Assembly: GCF_003666245.1 (NCBI RefSeq)
Contig: NZ_MJLZ01000012.1
Coordinates: 1-64,000, forward strand
DNA: 64,000 bases
Direction: 5' to 3'
DNA from: Brenneria alni
GTDB taxonomy: Bacteria; Pseudomonadota; Gammaproteobacteria; Enterobacterales; Enterobacteriaceae
Within the stretch, counting starts at the first letter, position 1. The number at the start of each line of letters is the position of its first letter. Below are positions 32,839 through 41,963 of the stretch, piece by piece. Both the position numbers and the translations under genes were made by a program. The notes under the pieces are model-generated. The model did no database searches and had not been told where the DNA came from. It saw only the letters and a list, made by a program, of their open reading frames with translations.

Positions 32839-34347
32839 ATGGAACCGCCTAACGTGGCTAAACAGACGCCAGCCCATTTACCCCCGGAGTTTCTCGCTGC
32901 CATCCAGGCCATCATGCCCGGCCATCTCTCTATGGATGACTTCATTTCCGCCTGTCAACGGCCTTTACGCCGTAGCATCCGGGTGAATACGTTAAAAATC
33001 GGCACCGATGAGTTTTTAAAACGGGTGGAACCTTATCAGTGGCAGCTTGAGCCTATTCCCTGGTGCAGCGACGGTTTTTGGCTGCTGAACGCCGATGATG
33101 AAATAGTGCGATTGGGAAATACGCTGGAACACCTGAGCGGCCTGTTCTACATCCAGGAAGCCAGCTCCATGCTGCCGGTCAGCGCCCTTTTTCATCATGA
33201 TACCGCCCCGTGTCACGTATTGGACGTGGCGGCGGCTCCCGGTTCCAAAACCACGCAAATTGCCGCCAGAATGGAAAATCAGGGAGCCATCATTGCCAAT
33301 GAATACGCCGCCAGTCGGGTGAAAGTCCTGCACGCCAACCTCAGTCGCTGCGGCGTCAGCAATACGGCACTGACCCACTTTGACGGACGGGTGTTCGGCG
33401 CGGCGTTGCCCGACTATTTCGATGCGATCCTGCTTGATGCCCCTTGTTCCGGCGAAGGCGTGGTGCGTAAAGATCCCGCTGCAATGAATCACTGGTCGCC
33501 GGAAAGTATCGCCAGCATTGCCGCCACCCAGCAAGAGCTAATCCTGAGCGCGTTTCACGCCTTAAAACCCGGTGGAGTGATGATCTACTCTACCTGTACG
33601 CTGAACACGCAGGAAAATCAGCAGGTGTGCCACTGGTTGCAACAAACTTTTCCCGATGCCTGCACATTCGAACCCTTGACCGATCTGTTCCCTGACGCCG
33701 CGCTTGCCGCAACGGAAGAGGGTTTCTTACACGTTTTTCCACAGATTTATGACAGCGAGGGCTTTTTCGTGGCGCGTCTGCGTAAAACGGCCAGCGTCCC
33801 GCCGCTCCCTGCACCCGGTTACAAAATAGGTAAATTCCCTTTCTCTGCGCTGAGTGCCAAAGATGGCGCGCCGATCATACAGGCAGCGCAACAACAGGGG
33901 CTGACGTGGGAAAACGATCGGCTACAATTATGGCGGCGCGACAACGAAATCTGGCTTTTCCCCGCCGCGTTGGCCTCCGCTTTTGGGAAAATCCGCTTCT
34001 CACGTATTGGTATCAAGCTGGCGGAGCAGTTTCCCAAAGGCTATCGCTGGCAGCACGAAGCCATCATTGCGCTGGCGAACGCGGATGCCGACCACGCCTA
34101 CGCACTCAACGTTCGGCAGGCCTGCGAATGGTTTCAGGGGAAGGACAGCTACCCGGAGCCTGCACCCTCAGCGAATGAACTGCTGCTGACTTATCAGCAC
34201 TGCCCGGTGGGGCTGGCCAAACGCATCGGCAGCCGGATAAAAAACAATTTGCCACGCGAGTTGGTGCGCGACGGCGCCTGTTCCGCCGCACAGGATAGCC
34301 GTCAGGATTCTGCACGGCGACAATCAGATGGAGACAAAACCAACTGA
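32839..34347 (+). CDS. rsmF: RsmF, 16S rRNA m5C1407 methyltransferase
   Basis: About 502 residues from the ATG at 32839; a GTG at 32854 ([14 protein letters not shown]) fits the E. coli length better and is a real alternative. The AdoMet-binding core reads [18 protein letters not shown]. The paired catalytic cysteines are in [14 protein letters not shown] and [13 protein letters not shown], typical of RNA m5C methylases. A C-terminal PUA-like region follows. The order letB-rsmF-yebW is conserved, but yebV is not found in the 97-base gap. Confidence 0.95.
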   Translation: MEPPNVAKQTPAHLPPEFLAAIQAIMPGHLSMDDFISACQRPLRRSIRVNTLKIGTDEFLKRVEPYQWQLEPIPWCSDGFWLLNADDEIVRLGNTLEHLSGLFYIQEASSMLPVSALFHHDTAPCHVLDVAAAPGSKTTQIAARMENQGAIIANEYAASRVKVLHANLSRCGVSNTALTHFDGRVFGAALPDYFDAILLDAPCSGEGVVRKDPAAMNHWSPESIASIAATQQELILSAFHALKPGGVMIYSTCTLNTQENQQVCHWLQQTFPDACTFEPLTDLFPDAALAATEEGFLHVFPQIYDSEGFFVARLRKTASVPPLPAPGYKIGKFPFSALSAKDGAPIIQAAQQQGLTWENDRLQLWRRDNEIWLFPAALASAFGKIRFSRIGIKLAEQFPKGYRWQHEAIIALANADADHAYALNVRQACEWFQGKDSYPEPAPSANELLLTYQHCPVGLAKRIGSRIKNNLPRELVRDGACSAAQDSRQDSARRQSDGDKTN

Positions 34348-34444
34348 TAAACAGATCCGGCCTCACTTCTCTGTGATTCTCATCTACAATTGCCTACAGA
34401 AGCGATGGAAAAAACCATGCTGTTAACCAGGAATTGAGGGCGTC

Positions 34445-34636
34445 ATGTTTGCACTGGTGATATTCGTTTGTTATCTCGGCAATGGCTGTGATGAACTGGT
34501 GGTGGACGCGTACAATACGGAATCCCAGTGCATCAAGGCCATGAATGAACAGCGCTTACGCCGCGCCGGGTGTTATCCTATCGAAGAGTTTATTGATGGT
34601 TTCTGGCTGCCCGCACAGGAATATGCCGATTTTTAA
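34445..34636 (+). CDS. yebW: YebW, DUF1482 family small protein
   Basis: A 63-residue protein with four cysteines. MFALVIFVCYL..GCDELVVDAYNTESQC and IEEFIDGFWLPAQEY match E. coli YebW along the whole length. GAGGGCGTC upstream provides a ribosome-binding site. Function unknown. It is the last conserved core gene before the secretion locus. Confidence 0.9.
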   Translation: MFALVIFVCYLGNGCDELVVDAYNTESQCIKAMNEQRLRRAGCYPIEEFIDGFWLPAQEYADF

Positions 34637-34677
34637 TCTGCGCCAGCCTCTGTGCATTATGTCTGCCCGACATGCCG

Positions 34678-35373
34678 TTACCGGCACACGCCGAAGCCAC
34701 GCATTCCCAGATGAAAATGATTGGCATGGGCCGCGTTGTATTCCGGCCCCAGCGAATTGCCAAAGAAATCACAGCTTTGCTCAAACGTGGTGCGCAAGTA
34801 ATCGCCGCTTTCATCCGCTGCCGTCCACTGGTTCAACACGTTGATACTCCGCCCGTCGGCCAGCTTGAAGCCGGTAACGTCCCAGGCTTGCGCAGTGGCA
34901 TGTTCACTCAGCCGCCCTTCAGGCCGGTGATAAATATTTCGACAGGCATAGCTGCCGACATGATCAATATGCGACAGAGTGGTTCCCAGCCGCTGCGCCT
35001 GCGGTATCGCCGATTGCGTAACAAACATCGCGCTGCTTAACGCCAGCGGACAACTGGCCAAAAAACTTGAACTGAGGGTCACGGCGCCAAAACGCTGAAC
35101 GCGAACAGGAGAAAGCAACGGACACTGCCCATCAATACTGCCCGGCAGAACGAAGGCAATGCGCCCTTTATCCTGTGCCTGTCTTAATACCGCCAGACAG
35201 GTTTCGGGATCGTCCGCCAACTGCCTAAGCTTAAAGCGAGTCACCAACGTGGGCGGGTCGTCAACCGACAGCGGGGTAAAAGGATCATATCCCGGTGGGA
35301 GATGTCGTTGGATCCAGGGCGCCAACGCAATCAAGGCAGCCAGAATCACTATTACAACCAGTAGTCCCCGCAT
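34678..35373 (-). CDS. Extensin-like (PF06904-type) membrane-anchored protein
   Basis: A 231-residue protein with an N-terminal membrane anchor (residues 3-20) and a periplasmic domain. The C-terminal half has the family's metal-site pattern: SEHATAQAWD (H158, D165) and HANHFHLG (H216, H219, H221). This is the His-Asp...His arrangement of M15 D,D-carboxypeptidases, so a peptidoglycan-related hydrolase is plausible. Six cysteines suggest disulfides. It is oriented toward yebW and divergent from hrpW, at the exact border of the hrp cluster. No hrp box precedes it. Confidence 0.8.
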   Translation of the reverse strand: MRGLLVVIVILAALIALAPWIQRHLPPGYDPFTPLSVDDPPTLVTRFKLRQLADDPETCLAVLRQAQDKGRIAFVLPGSIDGQCPLLSPVRVQRFGAVTLSSSFLASCPLALSSAMFVTQSAIPQAQRLGTTLSHIDHVGSYACRNIYHRPEGRLSEHATAQAWDVTGFKLADGRSINVLNQWTAADESGDYLRTTFEQSCDFFGNSLGPEYNAAHANHFHLGMRGFGVCR

Positions 35374-35494
35374 TTATTCCGTCACTCCGGTTATTATGTG
35401 CCTTATGCAATAGTAGGCCATATCAACCGAATGTTATCTGTCTTCATTTATCCTACTGCTTAATTTATCAACGTTAAAACCATTTTCCCTTATG

Positions 35495-35522
35495 GGAACC
35501 CCGCAAGGCCTTTCCTCACTCA
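35495..35522 (+). promoter_or_regulatory. hrp box for hrpW
   Basis: GGAACC-N15-TCACTCA fits the HrpL promoter GGAACY-N15/16-CCACNNA with one mismatch. It lies 93 bases before the hrpW start. Confidence 0.85.
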
Positions 35523-35615
35523 TTTTATAACGAATGGACGGACGTGCTAAATGCGTCCGTCCGTTCGCCATGATGCAACAAAGACACCCATCCCACTTTT
35601 TTCATGAGGTCAATA

Positions 35616-37007
35616 ATGACAGATATTACGCTAACCATGACAGTCCCCTCGTCAGGATTGTCACAGACCAATCTTGATCAGCAAAAGACTGGATCATCAC
35701 CGGAACGCTCTCAACAACAGGAGGATCAGATGCTGGAGGCGTTGGCTGTTCTACTCAACGCACTTATGCCCAATAATACTCAGGGGAATAACAACTCACA
35801 GCAGGGCGACGATCCATTGAACCGCTCGGCTGATTCACTTGGCAACAACACGGACAAGCAGGCGTTGAGCGAGTCATTGATGAAACTGCTTGAGCAACTG
35901 CTACCTGGCGATGACGCAAAAAATGGACAAAATGCACAAAACCCATTATCGCAGTCAAATAATGCAACTCCCGGTTCATCCCCATTATCGGGCACCTCCG
36001 GCAGCGGTGACACGCAGAATCCGGAAAACCTCAGCCGTTCCCTGCTGGATGACACCTCAAGCGGAGCGATGAAAAATGCCATCAACCCAACAGAAGATGG
36101 CGGCGGGCAGATCAGTGAGAATACGTTGATAAAACTACTGATGGAGCTAATCGCCAATCTGATGGACACGCAAAAAGATGAGTTCGGTCAGCCAGAGGAC
36201 TCCAAATCAACGCCAGCATCAAACGCGTCTAATCCGATGTCCACCAGCAACCCGAATAGTTCTTCCTCTCCTGCTGGCAACCCTCCCTCCACCACCTCTG
36301 GAAGCGGCAACCCTACCACGCCGTCAACTGAAGGCAGCAAAGGCGCGGCGCCAAGCGGGAGCGGATCCACCAACAATACCAGCCAGGCCGGCCCGGTTGA
36401 ATTTCCTAGTGCCAGTGGTGATGTAACTACGGTTGATGAAACGATAAAAGTCGGTCCGGGCGAAGTTTTTGACGGCGGGGGTAAAACCTTTGTCGCCAGC
36501 GACAAATTAGGCGACGGAACCCAGAAAGAAGGACAAAAGCCTATTTTTGAACTGGCTGATGGCGCCACCCTGAAAAATGTGGTCTTTGGGGATAATGCCG
36601 CAGATGGTGTTCACGTCAAGGGCGATGCCAAAATTGATAACGTCCACTGGACTAATGTCGGTGAAGATGCGCTGACCGTGAAATCCAACAACGGTAAGCC
36701 TGCCAACGTTGAAATCACCAACAGCAGCGCTCAGGGTGCATCCGACAAAATATTCCAGCTTAATGCCGATGCCAATCTGACCATTGATAACTTCAAAGCG
36801 AAAGATTTCGGCACCTTTATTCGCACCAATGGTGGCCAGCAAGGCGACTGGAATATTAACCTGAGTAACATAGACGCAGAAAACGGCAAGTTCTCGTTTG
36901 TGAAAAGCGACAGTGATAATTTGAACGTAACAGGCGGTAACATCAACCTGACCAACGTCGACAATCACTACAAAGTTCCTCAGTCCGCTAACATACAGGT
37001 GAACTAA
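35616..37007 (+). CDS. hrpW: HrpW, two-domain harpin with pectate-lyase-like domain
   Basis: The start at 35616 (MTDITLTMTVPSSG) follows GAGGT; the ATG at 35604 lies upstream of that site and is rejected. It has 463 residues and no cysteine. The N-terminal harpin part (about 1-260) is rich in S, N, Q, G and P with two leucine-rich amphipathic blocks (LEALAVLLNALMP, LMKLLEQLLPG). The C-terminal part (about 261-463) is a family-3 pectate lyase-type beta-helix (TIKVGPGEVFDGGGKTF, IFELADGATLKNVVFG). HrpW proteins are secreted by the Hrp system, bind pectate and elicit plant defence; enzyme activity is usually absent or weak. Confidence 0.95.
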   Translation: MTDITLTMTVPSSGLSQTNLDQQKTGSSPERSQQQEDQMLEALAVLLNALMPNNTQGNNNSQQGDDPLNRSADSLGNNTDKQALSESLMKLLEQLLPGDDAKNGQNAQNPLSQSNNATPGSSPLSGTSGSGDTQNPENLSRSLLDDTSSGAMKNAINPTEDGGGQISENTLIKLLMELIANLMDTQKDEFGQPEDSKSTPASNASNPMSTSNPNSSSSPAGNPPSTTSGSGNPTTPSTEGSKGAAPSGSGSTNNTSQAGPVEFPSASGDVTTVDETIKVGPGEVFDGGGKTFVASDKLGDGTQKEGQKPIFELADGATLKNVVFGDNAADGVHVKGDAKIDNVHWTNVGEDALTVKSNNGKPANVEITNSSAQGASDKIFQLNADANLTIDNFKAKDFGTFIRTNGGQQGDWNINLSNIDAENGKFSFVKSDSDNLNVTGGNINLTNVDNHYKVPQSANIQVN

Positions 37008-37008
37008 G

Positions 37009-37353
37009 ATGCCTGCATCAATGATTCCCGCCACCAGCACGCCTTCACGCTGGGCCGACCTGGTAAAACAAGGCGGCTATCTGACGCCGGTTCAGCGTGA
37101 AGCCTTTGAGCGTGCGATAAATCTGGTCACTGAATGTTTGCACCAGATTTTGTCACAGACCAGCCCACAACGTAGCGGCCAGTTTGAGTTTGACGCTTTT
37201 GTGGATTCACTTGAGCAGGATTTTCTGCATCAGATCAACGTCCAAGCGGCAAATGGGCTGCACAGTGATGTGGCACAAACCGCTTATTGGATAGCACGAC
37301 AGATGGCCGATCAACTCATTAAAGTGCGGCAACCCGCCAACCTTTCCTCATAG
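37009..37353 (+). CDS. Unrecognised 114-residue protein coupled to hrpW
   Basis: The ATG comes one base after the hrpW stop (TAAGATG), so the two are translationally coupled and share the hrp box. The protein is helical, without signal peptide, membrane segment or cysteine. It has a disordered start rich in P, S and T, a central acidic patch (FEFDAFVDSLEQDFLHQ) and ends in a polar tail. I do not recognise a family, and it is not like DspF. Size and coupling would suit a HrpW-associated export factor or a small secreted protein. Confidence 0.7.
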   Translation: MPASMIPATSTPSRWADLVKQGGYLTPVQREAFERAINLVTECLHQILSQTSPQRSGQFEFDAFVDSLEQDFLHQINVQAANGLHSDVAQTAYWIARQMADQLIKVRQPANLSS

Positions 37354-37364
37354 ATAAACCCGCG

Positions 37365-37384
37365 AAGCCAGCGCAAGCTGGCTT
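37365..37384 (+). terminator. Terminator of the hrpW operon
   Basis: Perfect 8-bp stem AAGCCAGC / GCTGGCTT with a stable GCAA tetraloop, 12 bases after the stop of the preceding gene. Confidence 0.8.
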
Positions 37385-37455
37385 CATTCTCATTCTGCTG
37401 ACAAACGTTCTGATTTTACCCCCACGGGCTTTACCTGGCCGATAACCAACGCAAA

Positions 37456-37479
37456 AAAGCAGGGACGATACCCTGCTTT
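37456..37479 (-). terminator. Terminator of hrpN
   Basis: A 9-bp stem AAAGCAGGG / CCCTGCTTT with a 6-nt loop. On the minus strand it is followed by a T-run, 23 bases after the hrpN stop. Confidence 0.85.
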
Positions 37480-37502
37480 GGCTACTATGGAGTTTATCTC
37501 AA

Positions 37503-38540
37503 TCAATCGGCCAGTTTTTTCAATTCATTACTGATGATACTGTCGCCGAGCATCGACAGGTCGATACCTATCGAGTTGCCGCCATTGCCACGCTCATACA
37601 GGTTGGCGTTGCCCGTGTCGCCGGCCACCGCACTTTTAACCATGCCCACGGCTTCCAGAAACTTATTCAGGCTCTCTTTTGTCATCCCATCCTTACCGGG
37701 ATTACCCAGGGTTTGCGCCCAGGTTTTATTATCATCCTGAGGCGCATCCCAGTCTTTTTTCTGATACTGAGGCACCCCAAATTTTTCAGGATATTGATCC
37801 ATAAACTGACCGATCTGAGCAGCCAGCTCACGGTCTTCTTTATCAATAACATAACGGTTATATTGGTTGTTATTGTCTTTTTTATCGTAGCCGATATTGT
37901 TCAGCGCCTCTAAGCCCGCTTTCTGCCCGACTTCCAGCCCGATCTGAGTACCAAGCTGATTGAAGTCACTGGCGCCGTTTAACCCCTCCAGGCCCTTATC
38001 ATCTAATTGCAGCGGCGTCTGGTTGCTGGATGCTTCTTTCAGACCGCCATTCAAAAGTAAATTCAGTACATCCTGAACGCCCTGATTATAAGCGGAGACT
38101 TCCTCATCGTTCGGTTGTTTTTGGCCAAACAGATTGCTCGTATCAAGTTGATCTTCATCAGTATCCAGCAGATTGGACAACGCACTGAGCAGCAGATTAC
38201 CCAACTGTGCGGAGGGATCTAATGCATTCAGGCTTGCTCCCAGCATACTGCCGGTATCGGTCAGTTGACCGTTTTGATCAAATAACGCTCCACCATCCTT
38301 ATTTTGAATACCGTAATTTTGGCTACCAGAATTTTGACTATCGTAACTCTTGCTGCCATCGCTCTCAGAGCCAAACAACAGGGACGTCAACAGGTTTGCC
38401 AACAGTTCCGCCACATCCCCCTGCTGGCCATCATAGGAAGATGAAGACTGAGATGAATCCGTAGAGCGAGTCGACTGATTCGTTCCCTCTGTTTTGATAG
38501 TGATTTGCACGGTAGTACCGCCGCCAAGAGAATTAAGCAT
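37503..38540 (-). CDS. hrpN: HrpN, harpin elicitor (glycine-poor form)
   Basis: A 345-residue, heat-stable-looking protein without cysteine. The C-terminal end is the conserved HrpN signature (LNKFLEAVGMVKSAVAGDTG, then GGNSIGIDLSMLGD). The middle is helical and leucine-rich (LLANLLTSLLFG, LLLSALSNLLD). Unlike the glycine-rich HrpN of Erwinia amylovora, only 41 residues by my count (about 12%) are glycine; S, D, N and Q dominate. A short SYDSQNSGSQNYGIQN stretch comes from an imperfect 15-base repeat near 38305-38350. Harpins are exported by the Hrp pilus and elicit the hypersensitive response. It has its own hrp box and terminator. Confidence 0.92.
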   Translation of the reverse strand: MLNSLGGGTTVQITIKTEGTNQSTRSTDSSQSSSSYDGQQGDVAELLANLLTSLLFGSESDGSKSYDSQNSGSQNYGIQNKDGGALFDQNGQLTDTGSMLGASLNALDPSAQLGNLLLSALSNLLDTDEDQLDTSNLFGQKQPNDEEVSAYNQGVQDVLNLLLNGGLKEASSNQTPLQLDDKGLEGLNGASDFNQLGTQIGLEVGQKAGLEALNNIGYDKKDNNNQYNRYVIDKEDRELAAQIGQFMDQYPEKFGVPQYQKKDWDAPQDDNKTWAQTLGNPGKDGMTKESLNKFLEAVGMVKSAVAGDTGNANLYERGNGGNSIGIDLSMLGDSIISNELKKLAD

Positions 38541-38630
38541 AATGTTTCCTCGTAATTGAATGAGTTGGTCAAAGCACCGCTATCCTTTACCGTCAGGGGA
38601 TATCCCGACTTATTTGATGGGCGCACCAAT

Positions 38631-38658
38631 TTAGTGATGCTCTGTTGTTTTCAGTTCC
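38631..38658 (-). promoter_or_regulatory. hrp box for hrpN
   Basis: On the minus strand GGAACT-N15-TCACTAA, one mismatch to consensus, about 90 bases upstream of hrpN and just past the hrpV stop. hrpN is thus a separate HrpL unit. Confidence 0.85.
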
Positions 38659-38696
38659 CGCAGTCCAGGTGGTAAAAATCGATTTATTTCGGGTAG

Positions 38697-39044
38697 TTAC
38701 AACGGCGGCAGGCCTGTCAGCCGCCATAGTCTGTCCAAGGCGTTGACACGGTTCTCTTCCTCTACAGGAAGCTGGCAGCACACGAGCAAATCACGCTGCT
38801 CATTCATGCTCAGGTAACAATCAGCGCATGTTTCGGCCTCAAGAAAACGTCGTTGCAGTAATTGATGCAACATGCCGGGGTGGCGCACACTTGAGGCCAG
38901 CGTTAGCTGGAGAACTTTTTCCTGGCCCCGTTGCTGGAACAGCAGCGTAACCCCCGGCCGAGGTTCCCAACGGCCTTCCGGCACATAGTTTATTGCGGCA
39001 AGAAAGTCACGCTGGGTGGTAAACAAAACTGGCGTATCAATCAT
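38697..39044 (-). CDS. hrpV: HrpV, Hrp regulatory/chaperone protein
   Basis: A 115-residue soluble protein matching HrpV by size, position (last gene of hrpFG-hrcC-hrpTV) and sequence character (LFTTQRDFLAAINYVPEGRW; LDRLWRLTGLPPL). In Pseudomonas syringae HrpV binds HrpS and restrains it, and HrpG relieves this. The same circuit is inferred here because hrpG is in the same operon. Its start overlaps the hrpT stop by eight bases. Confidence 0.9.
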   Translation of the reverse strand: MIDTPVLFTTQRDFLAAINYVPEGRWEPRPGVTLLFQQRGQEKVLQLTLASSVRHPGMLHQLLQRRFLEAETCADCYLSMNEQRDLLVCCQLPVEEENRVNALDRLWRLTGLPPL

Positions 39045-39228
39045 TTATGCTTATCCTGCTGTAATCCGCCGGGCCGGTACGTAAATCAGGGTGCCACCAG
39101 ATAATAAGCTGTCGCCCATCGGGCTGAGGCCGGCAAGTGACCGAGGTGCAATTAACTATTTGTCGTGATGACGAACATGCGCCCAAAAGCAGCACAGCCG
39201 CGATAAGCAAGTAGGGTTTATGACACAT
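39037..39228 (-). CDS. hrpT: HrpT, small outer-membrane lipoprotein
   Basis: A 63-residue lipoprotein. The signal ends in the lipobox LLLGAC. The mature part holds two more cysteines (NCTSVTCRPQ). Size and position after hrcC fit HrpT, proposed to assist insertion of the HrcC secretin, in the manner of a pilotin. It overlaps hrpV. Confidence 0.9.
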   Translation of the reverse strand: MCHKPYLLIAAVLLLGACSSSRQIVNCTSVTCRPQPDGRQLIIWWHPDLRTGPADYSRISIND

Positions 39229-39243
39229 AACAATTTTCCCGAG

Positions 39244-41280
39244 TTAATAAGACGTCAGCAGTGAACGCCGGACAGGCACGGTGGTAGATAAAGGCTGGAG
39301 GGCGACAAAGACTTCGGTGGACTCCCCTGGCGCCAGTGTGGTTTTAGGCCAGACGGCAACCGCCAACGTACGATTACCACCACAGTCCGCTTCGTCAAAA
39401 CGCTGAACCTGCGAGCCGCGATTGCGCACCACACCGACGGTTATCCATATACTGCCATTGCCATACCATTGATTACGGTTACTGTCATACACCAGGCCGC
39501 GATGCGAACGACACACTTCGCTCAAACGAGAGCCTTTTTCTTGGTTCTCAAATCCCGCCGGAAACTGTTTGCTGGCCAGATCACGCAGAGCATTTTCCAC
39601 CAGACTGTATTGATCGCTTTTATCATTACGCCGGGCGACGCGATTCATGGCATCGTTCAGTTGATGGCGGTTTTCAGTAGAGACATAGCGGGTTGGGTCC
39701 GTTTGATCGCCAATTAAATGCGGCGTCAGGATGAATAAACGCTCCCGGCGCGATACCTCATGCCGGGTGGAGGTAAACAGTTTACCCATTATAGGAATAT
39801 CACCTAACAAGGGAATGCGATGATCACGTTCGCCGCTCTCTTCAACATGAAAGCCGCCCAGCACCAGAGCGCGATTTTCACCAATCAGTACCTGGGTGCT
39901 GACAGTACCCCGTTTCACCCCGGTGGCTTCTCCTTCGCGTCCGGTTTCAACCTTCCCGTCCTCGATATCAATGATCAGTTGAATACTGCGCTTCCCATCC
40001 AGCCCCACCACACGCGGCGTGACTTGCAGGCTGGTTCCGGCGGTAACGGACTGAATATTCGCCACCCTCTCCCCCGTGGCGGTAATGAATGCGGTGCGGC
40101 TGAAGTCCACAATCGCGGGCTGATTCTCCAGCGTCAGTACCGAGGGGTTGGCGACGATAGAAGCGGTTCCCTCACCTTCCAACGCCTGAATATCGGCAAA
40201 AAAACGCTTAAAATCGCTGACAAACAGGGTACTGCGCCCCATCATCATGGTACTTCCCGCGCTGACGCTCCCCAACGTCCCCTGCCAGTTCGCCTCCAGA
40301 CGCGACAGAGCGGTGCGATCCACATCCAGAATGATGGCATCGATATTAACCAGATTTTGCGGAACATCGATCTGCTCGACCAATTGCTGGTATTCCTCTC
40401 GTCGCTTTTCATCGTCGCGGATCAACAGCGCGTTATTACGCACATCAGCGGAAATCTTGCCATTTAGAATCAGATTCCCTTGCTCATCGGTGCGGCGTTC
40501 CGGGCTGTTACGCCCTGCCAGCCTCATCATCAAGGCTCGTGAATTTTCACGCATGGCTTCCATACCGGTATCAGGAATCGCGTTCGATGAGCCGGAAGCA
40601 CCTAACGGTGCAATACGCTGGCCGTCCATCAGCTCACTAAGGATCGTCGCCACGCCGGGGATAACAACACGCTGATCGCGATATTGCATCGTTCTGTCGG
40701 ACACTGATGCAAAACGCAACGGGAATATCATCACTTTACGGCGTTCATCCTGCTTTTCCCGCTGCTGACTGAAACTACGGATCAAATCAATATAGGTCTG
40801 CGGCCCGGTCACCAACACTACGCCTTCATCTGGAAGCTCTCCCCAGCCGAAACGCGGATCGAGCAACCCGATGCCACTAAGCGCCTGTTTAAGATCAGGC
40901 GCGGCATCCGGCGAAATCTCCAGTCGAACCGACACCTGCTCATCCTTCGGGCTGACATAAAGGGTATTATTGTAAACAAACCACTGAAAACGATGTTCCA
41001 GCGCCAAACGATCCAGAAAGGCGACCGGCGTTTCCGCCCGGATTTTGGCATCAACTTCCTTATCATTCAGGTTTCCCAGCATCAGTTCTACGCCATGTGT
41101 ATTGGCAAAATCGGTTAAAATCGTCGACAACAGCGTCTGTTCCGCCGAATAGGCATATGCACCCTTACCCCATCCCGCCGGCGTGGTTGCCTGTGCCATA
41201 GGCACCATTCCCACCAGAACAAACGACCAGCAAAACCAGTGATATAAGGTCAATAGAAATGCACACAGCGTGTTACGCAT
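39244..41280 (-). CDS. hrcC: HrcC, type III secretion secretin
   Basis: The start at 41280 (MRNTLCAFLLTLYHW) follows AAGGAGAAAGG and overlaps the hrpG stop; the frame to 41409 runs into hrpG. It has 678 residues. A signal peptide ends near AQATTPAGW. N-terminal ring domains (N0-N3) lead to the secretin domain (about 400-600), with the conserved GGFHVEESGERDHRIPLLGDIPIMGKLF. It forms the outer-membrane pore for the Hrp pilus. The C-terminal extension after RLFILTPHLIG is long, as in other group I HrcC proteins. Confidence 0.97.
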   Translation of the reverse strand: MRNTLCAFLLTLYHWFCWSFVLVGMVPMAQATTPAGWGKGAYAYSAEQTLLSTILTDFANTHGVELMLGNLNDKEVDAKIRAETPVAFLDRLALEHRFQWFVYNNTLYVSPKDEQVSVRLEISPDAAPDLKQALSGIGLLDPRFGWGELPDEGVVLVTGPQTYIDLIRSFSQQREKQDERRKVMIFPLRFASVSDRTMQYRDQRVVIPGVATILSELMDGQRIAPLGASGSSNAIPDTGMEAMRENSRALMMRLAGRNSPERRTDEQGNLILNGKISADVRNNALLIRDDEKRREEYQQLVEQIDVPQNLVNIDAIILDVDRTALSRLEANWQGTLGSVSAGSTMMMGRSTLFVSDFKRFFADIQALEGEGTASIVANPSVLTLENQPAIVDFSRTAFITATGERVANIQSVTAGTSLQVTPRVVGLDGKRSIQLIIDIEDGKVETGREGEATGVKRGTVSTQVLIGENRALVLGGFHVEESGERDHRIPLLGDIPIMGKLFTSTRHEVSRRERLFILTPHLIGDQTDPTRYVSTENRHQLNDAMNRVARRNDKSDQYSLVENALRDLASKQFPAGFENQEKGSRLSEVCRSHRGLVYDSNRNQWYGNGSIWITVGVVRNRGSQVQRFDEADCGGNRTLAVAVWPKTTLAPGESTEVFVALQPLSTTVPVRRSLLTSY

Positions 41281-41708
41281 CACCTTTCTCCTTGCAAAAA
41301 GGCCAGCGAGTTCAAATTCCGTGGCCCTGGCGTTGCGGCTCTGAGTGCCGGCAACAACATGATTTGCCAGACATCCCGTTGATTCACCAGTCTCTCCAGA
41401 CACTGGCATAGTTGCATTACGTCGTCGGGTTCAGGCCGCATCCACAGCCACAGTTGCTTATCCTGTTCAGATAGCGACAGCGCCGCCGCTTCCTCGCCAT
41501 ACTGCCACCGTGCGACATCGGCTAGCAGCAACGCACGTTCCAGTACGCTTTCATCCGGCGCTGTCGGTAAAGGGATAGCCGCACAACAGGCTATTCCCTG
41601 AGCTTGGCGCATCAGCGCCACGCCGCCGCCGTCTATTTCGAGCCGCAACCTGGAGGACTGGCCGTTCAGCCAATCCTCCAGCGAGGCAAACAACTCAGTT
41701 GAAGTCAT
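41280..41708 (-). CDS. hrpG: HrpG, Hrp regulatory/chaperone-like protein
   Basis: The start is placed at 41708 (MTSTELFASLEDWLNGQ), overlapping hrpF by 14 bases, for 142 residues; an ATG eight codons upstream is possible. It is acidic and has the size and fold-like pattern of type III chaperones. In P. syringae HrpG is the anti-repressor that sequesters HrpV. This is not the unrelated response regulator called HrpG in Xanthomonas. Confidence 0.87.
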   Translation of the reverse strand: MTSTELFASLEDWLNGQSSRLRLEIDGGGVALMRQAQGIACCAAIPLPTAPDESVLERALLLADVARWQYGEEAAALSLSEQDKQLWLWMRPEPDDVMQLCQCLERLVNQRDVWQIMLLPALRAATPGPRNLNSLAFLQGER

Positions 41709-41919
41709 TGATAATAGCCTTCGCCAAGCCATGTTTTACGGTCAGCAATTGCCCCACGGCCCAGTTGGCATTGGAGTAGTCCATGCTGGCTTCAAAAAAG
41801 GCATAGCTGTCGGCCTGACTGGCGCCGCTATCGGCGACATCCAGCGCGATACTATCCAGTTTTTGCTGTGCGTTGACGAAATGCGTATCCAGACGGCGCT
41901 GTATTGGGTCGTAAGACAT
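41695..41919 (-). CDS. hrpF: HrpF, small type III accessory protein
   Basis: The start at 41919 (MSYDPIQRRLDTHFVNAQQ) follows AGGAGAG; the longer frame to 42201 is not supported. It has 74 residues, is helical and acidic, and lacks a signal peptide. In P. syringae HrpF is reported to bind pilin HrpA and act in its stability and export. It is the first gene behind its own perfect hrp box and leads hrpFG-hrcC-hrpTV. Confidence 0.9.
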   Translation of the reverse strand: MSYDPIQRRLDTHFVNAQQKLDSIALDVADSGASQADSYAFFEASMDYSNANWAVGQLLTVKHGLAKAIINDFN

Positions 41920-41963
41920 AGTGAACTCTCCTGTGTAAACCGGATCTTTGTATTGACAGAAAT

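Noticed and set aside
37009-37353. Identification of the hrpW-coupled gene as the DspF chaperone
   Set aside because: Sequence and length do not resemble DspF as I know it, and dspE is not adjacent.
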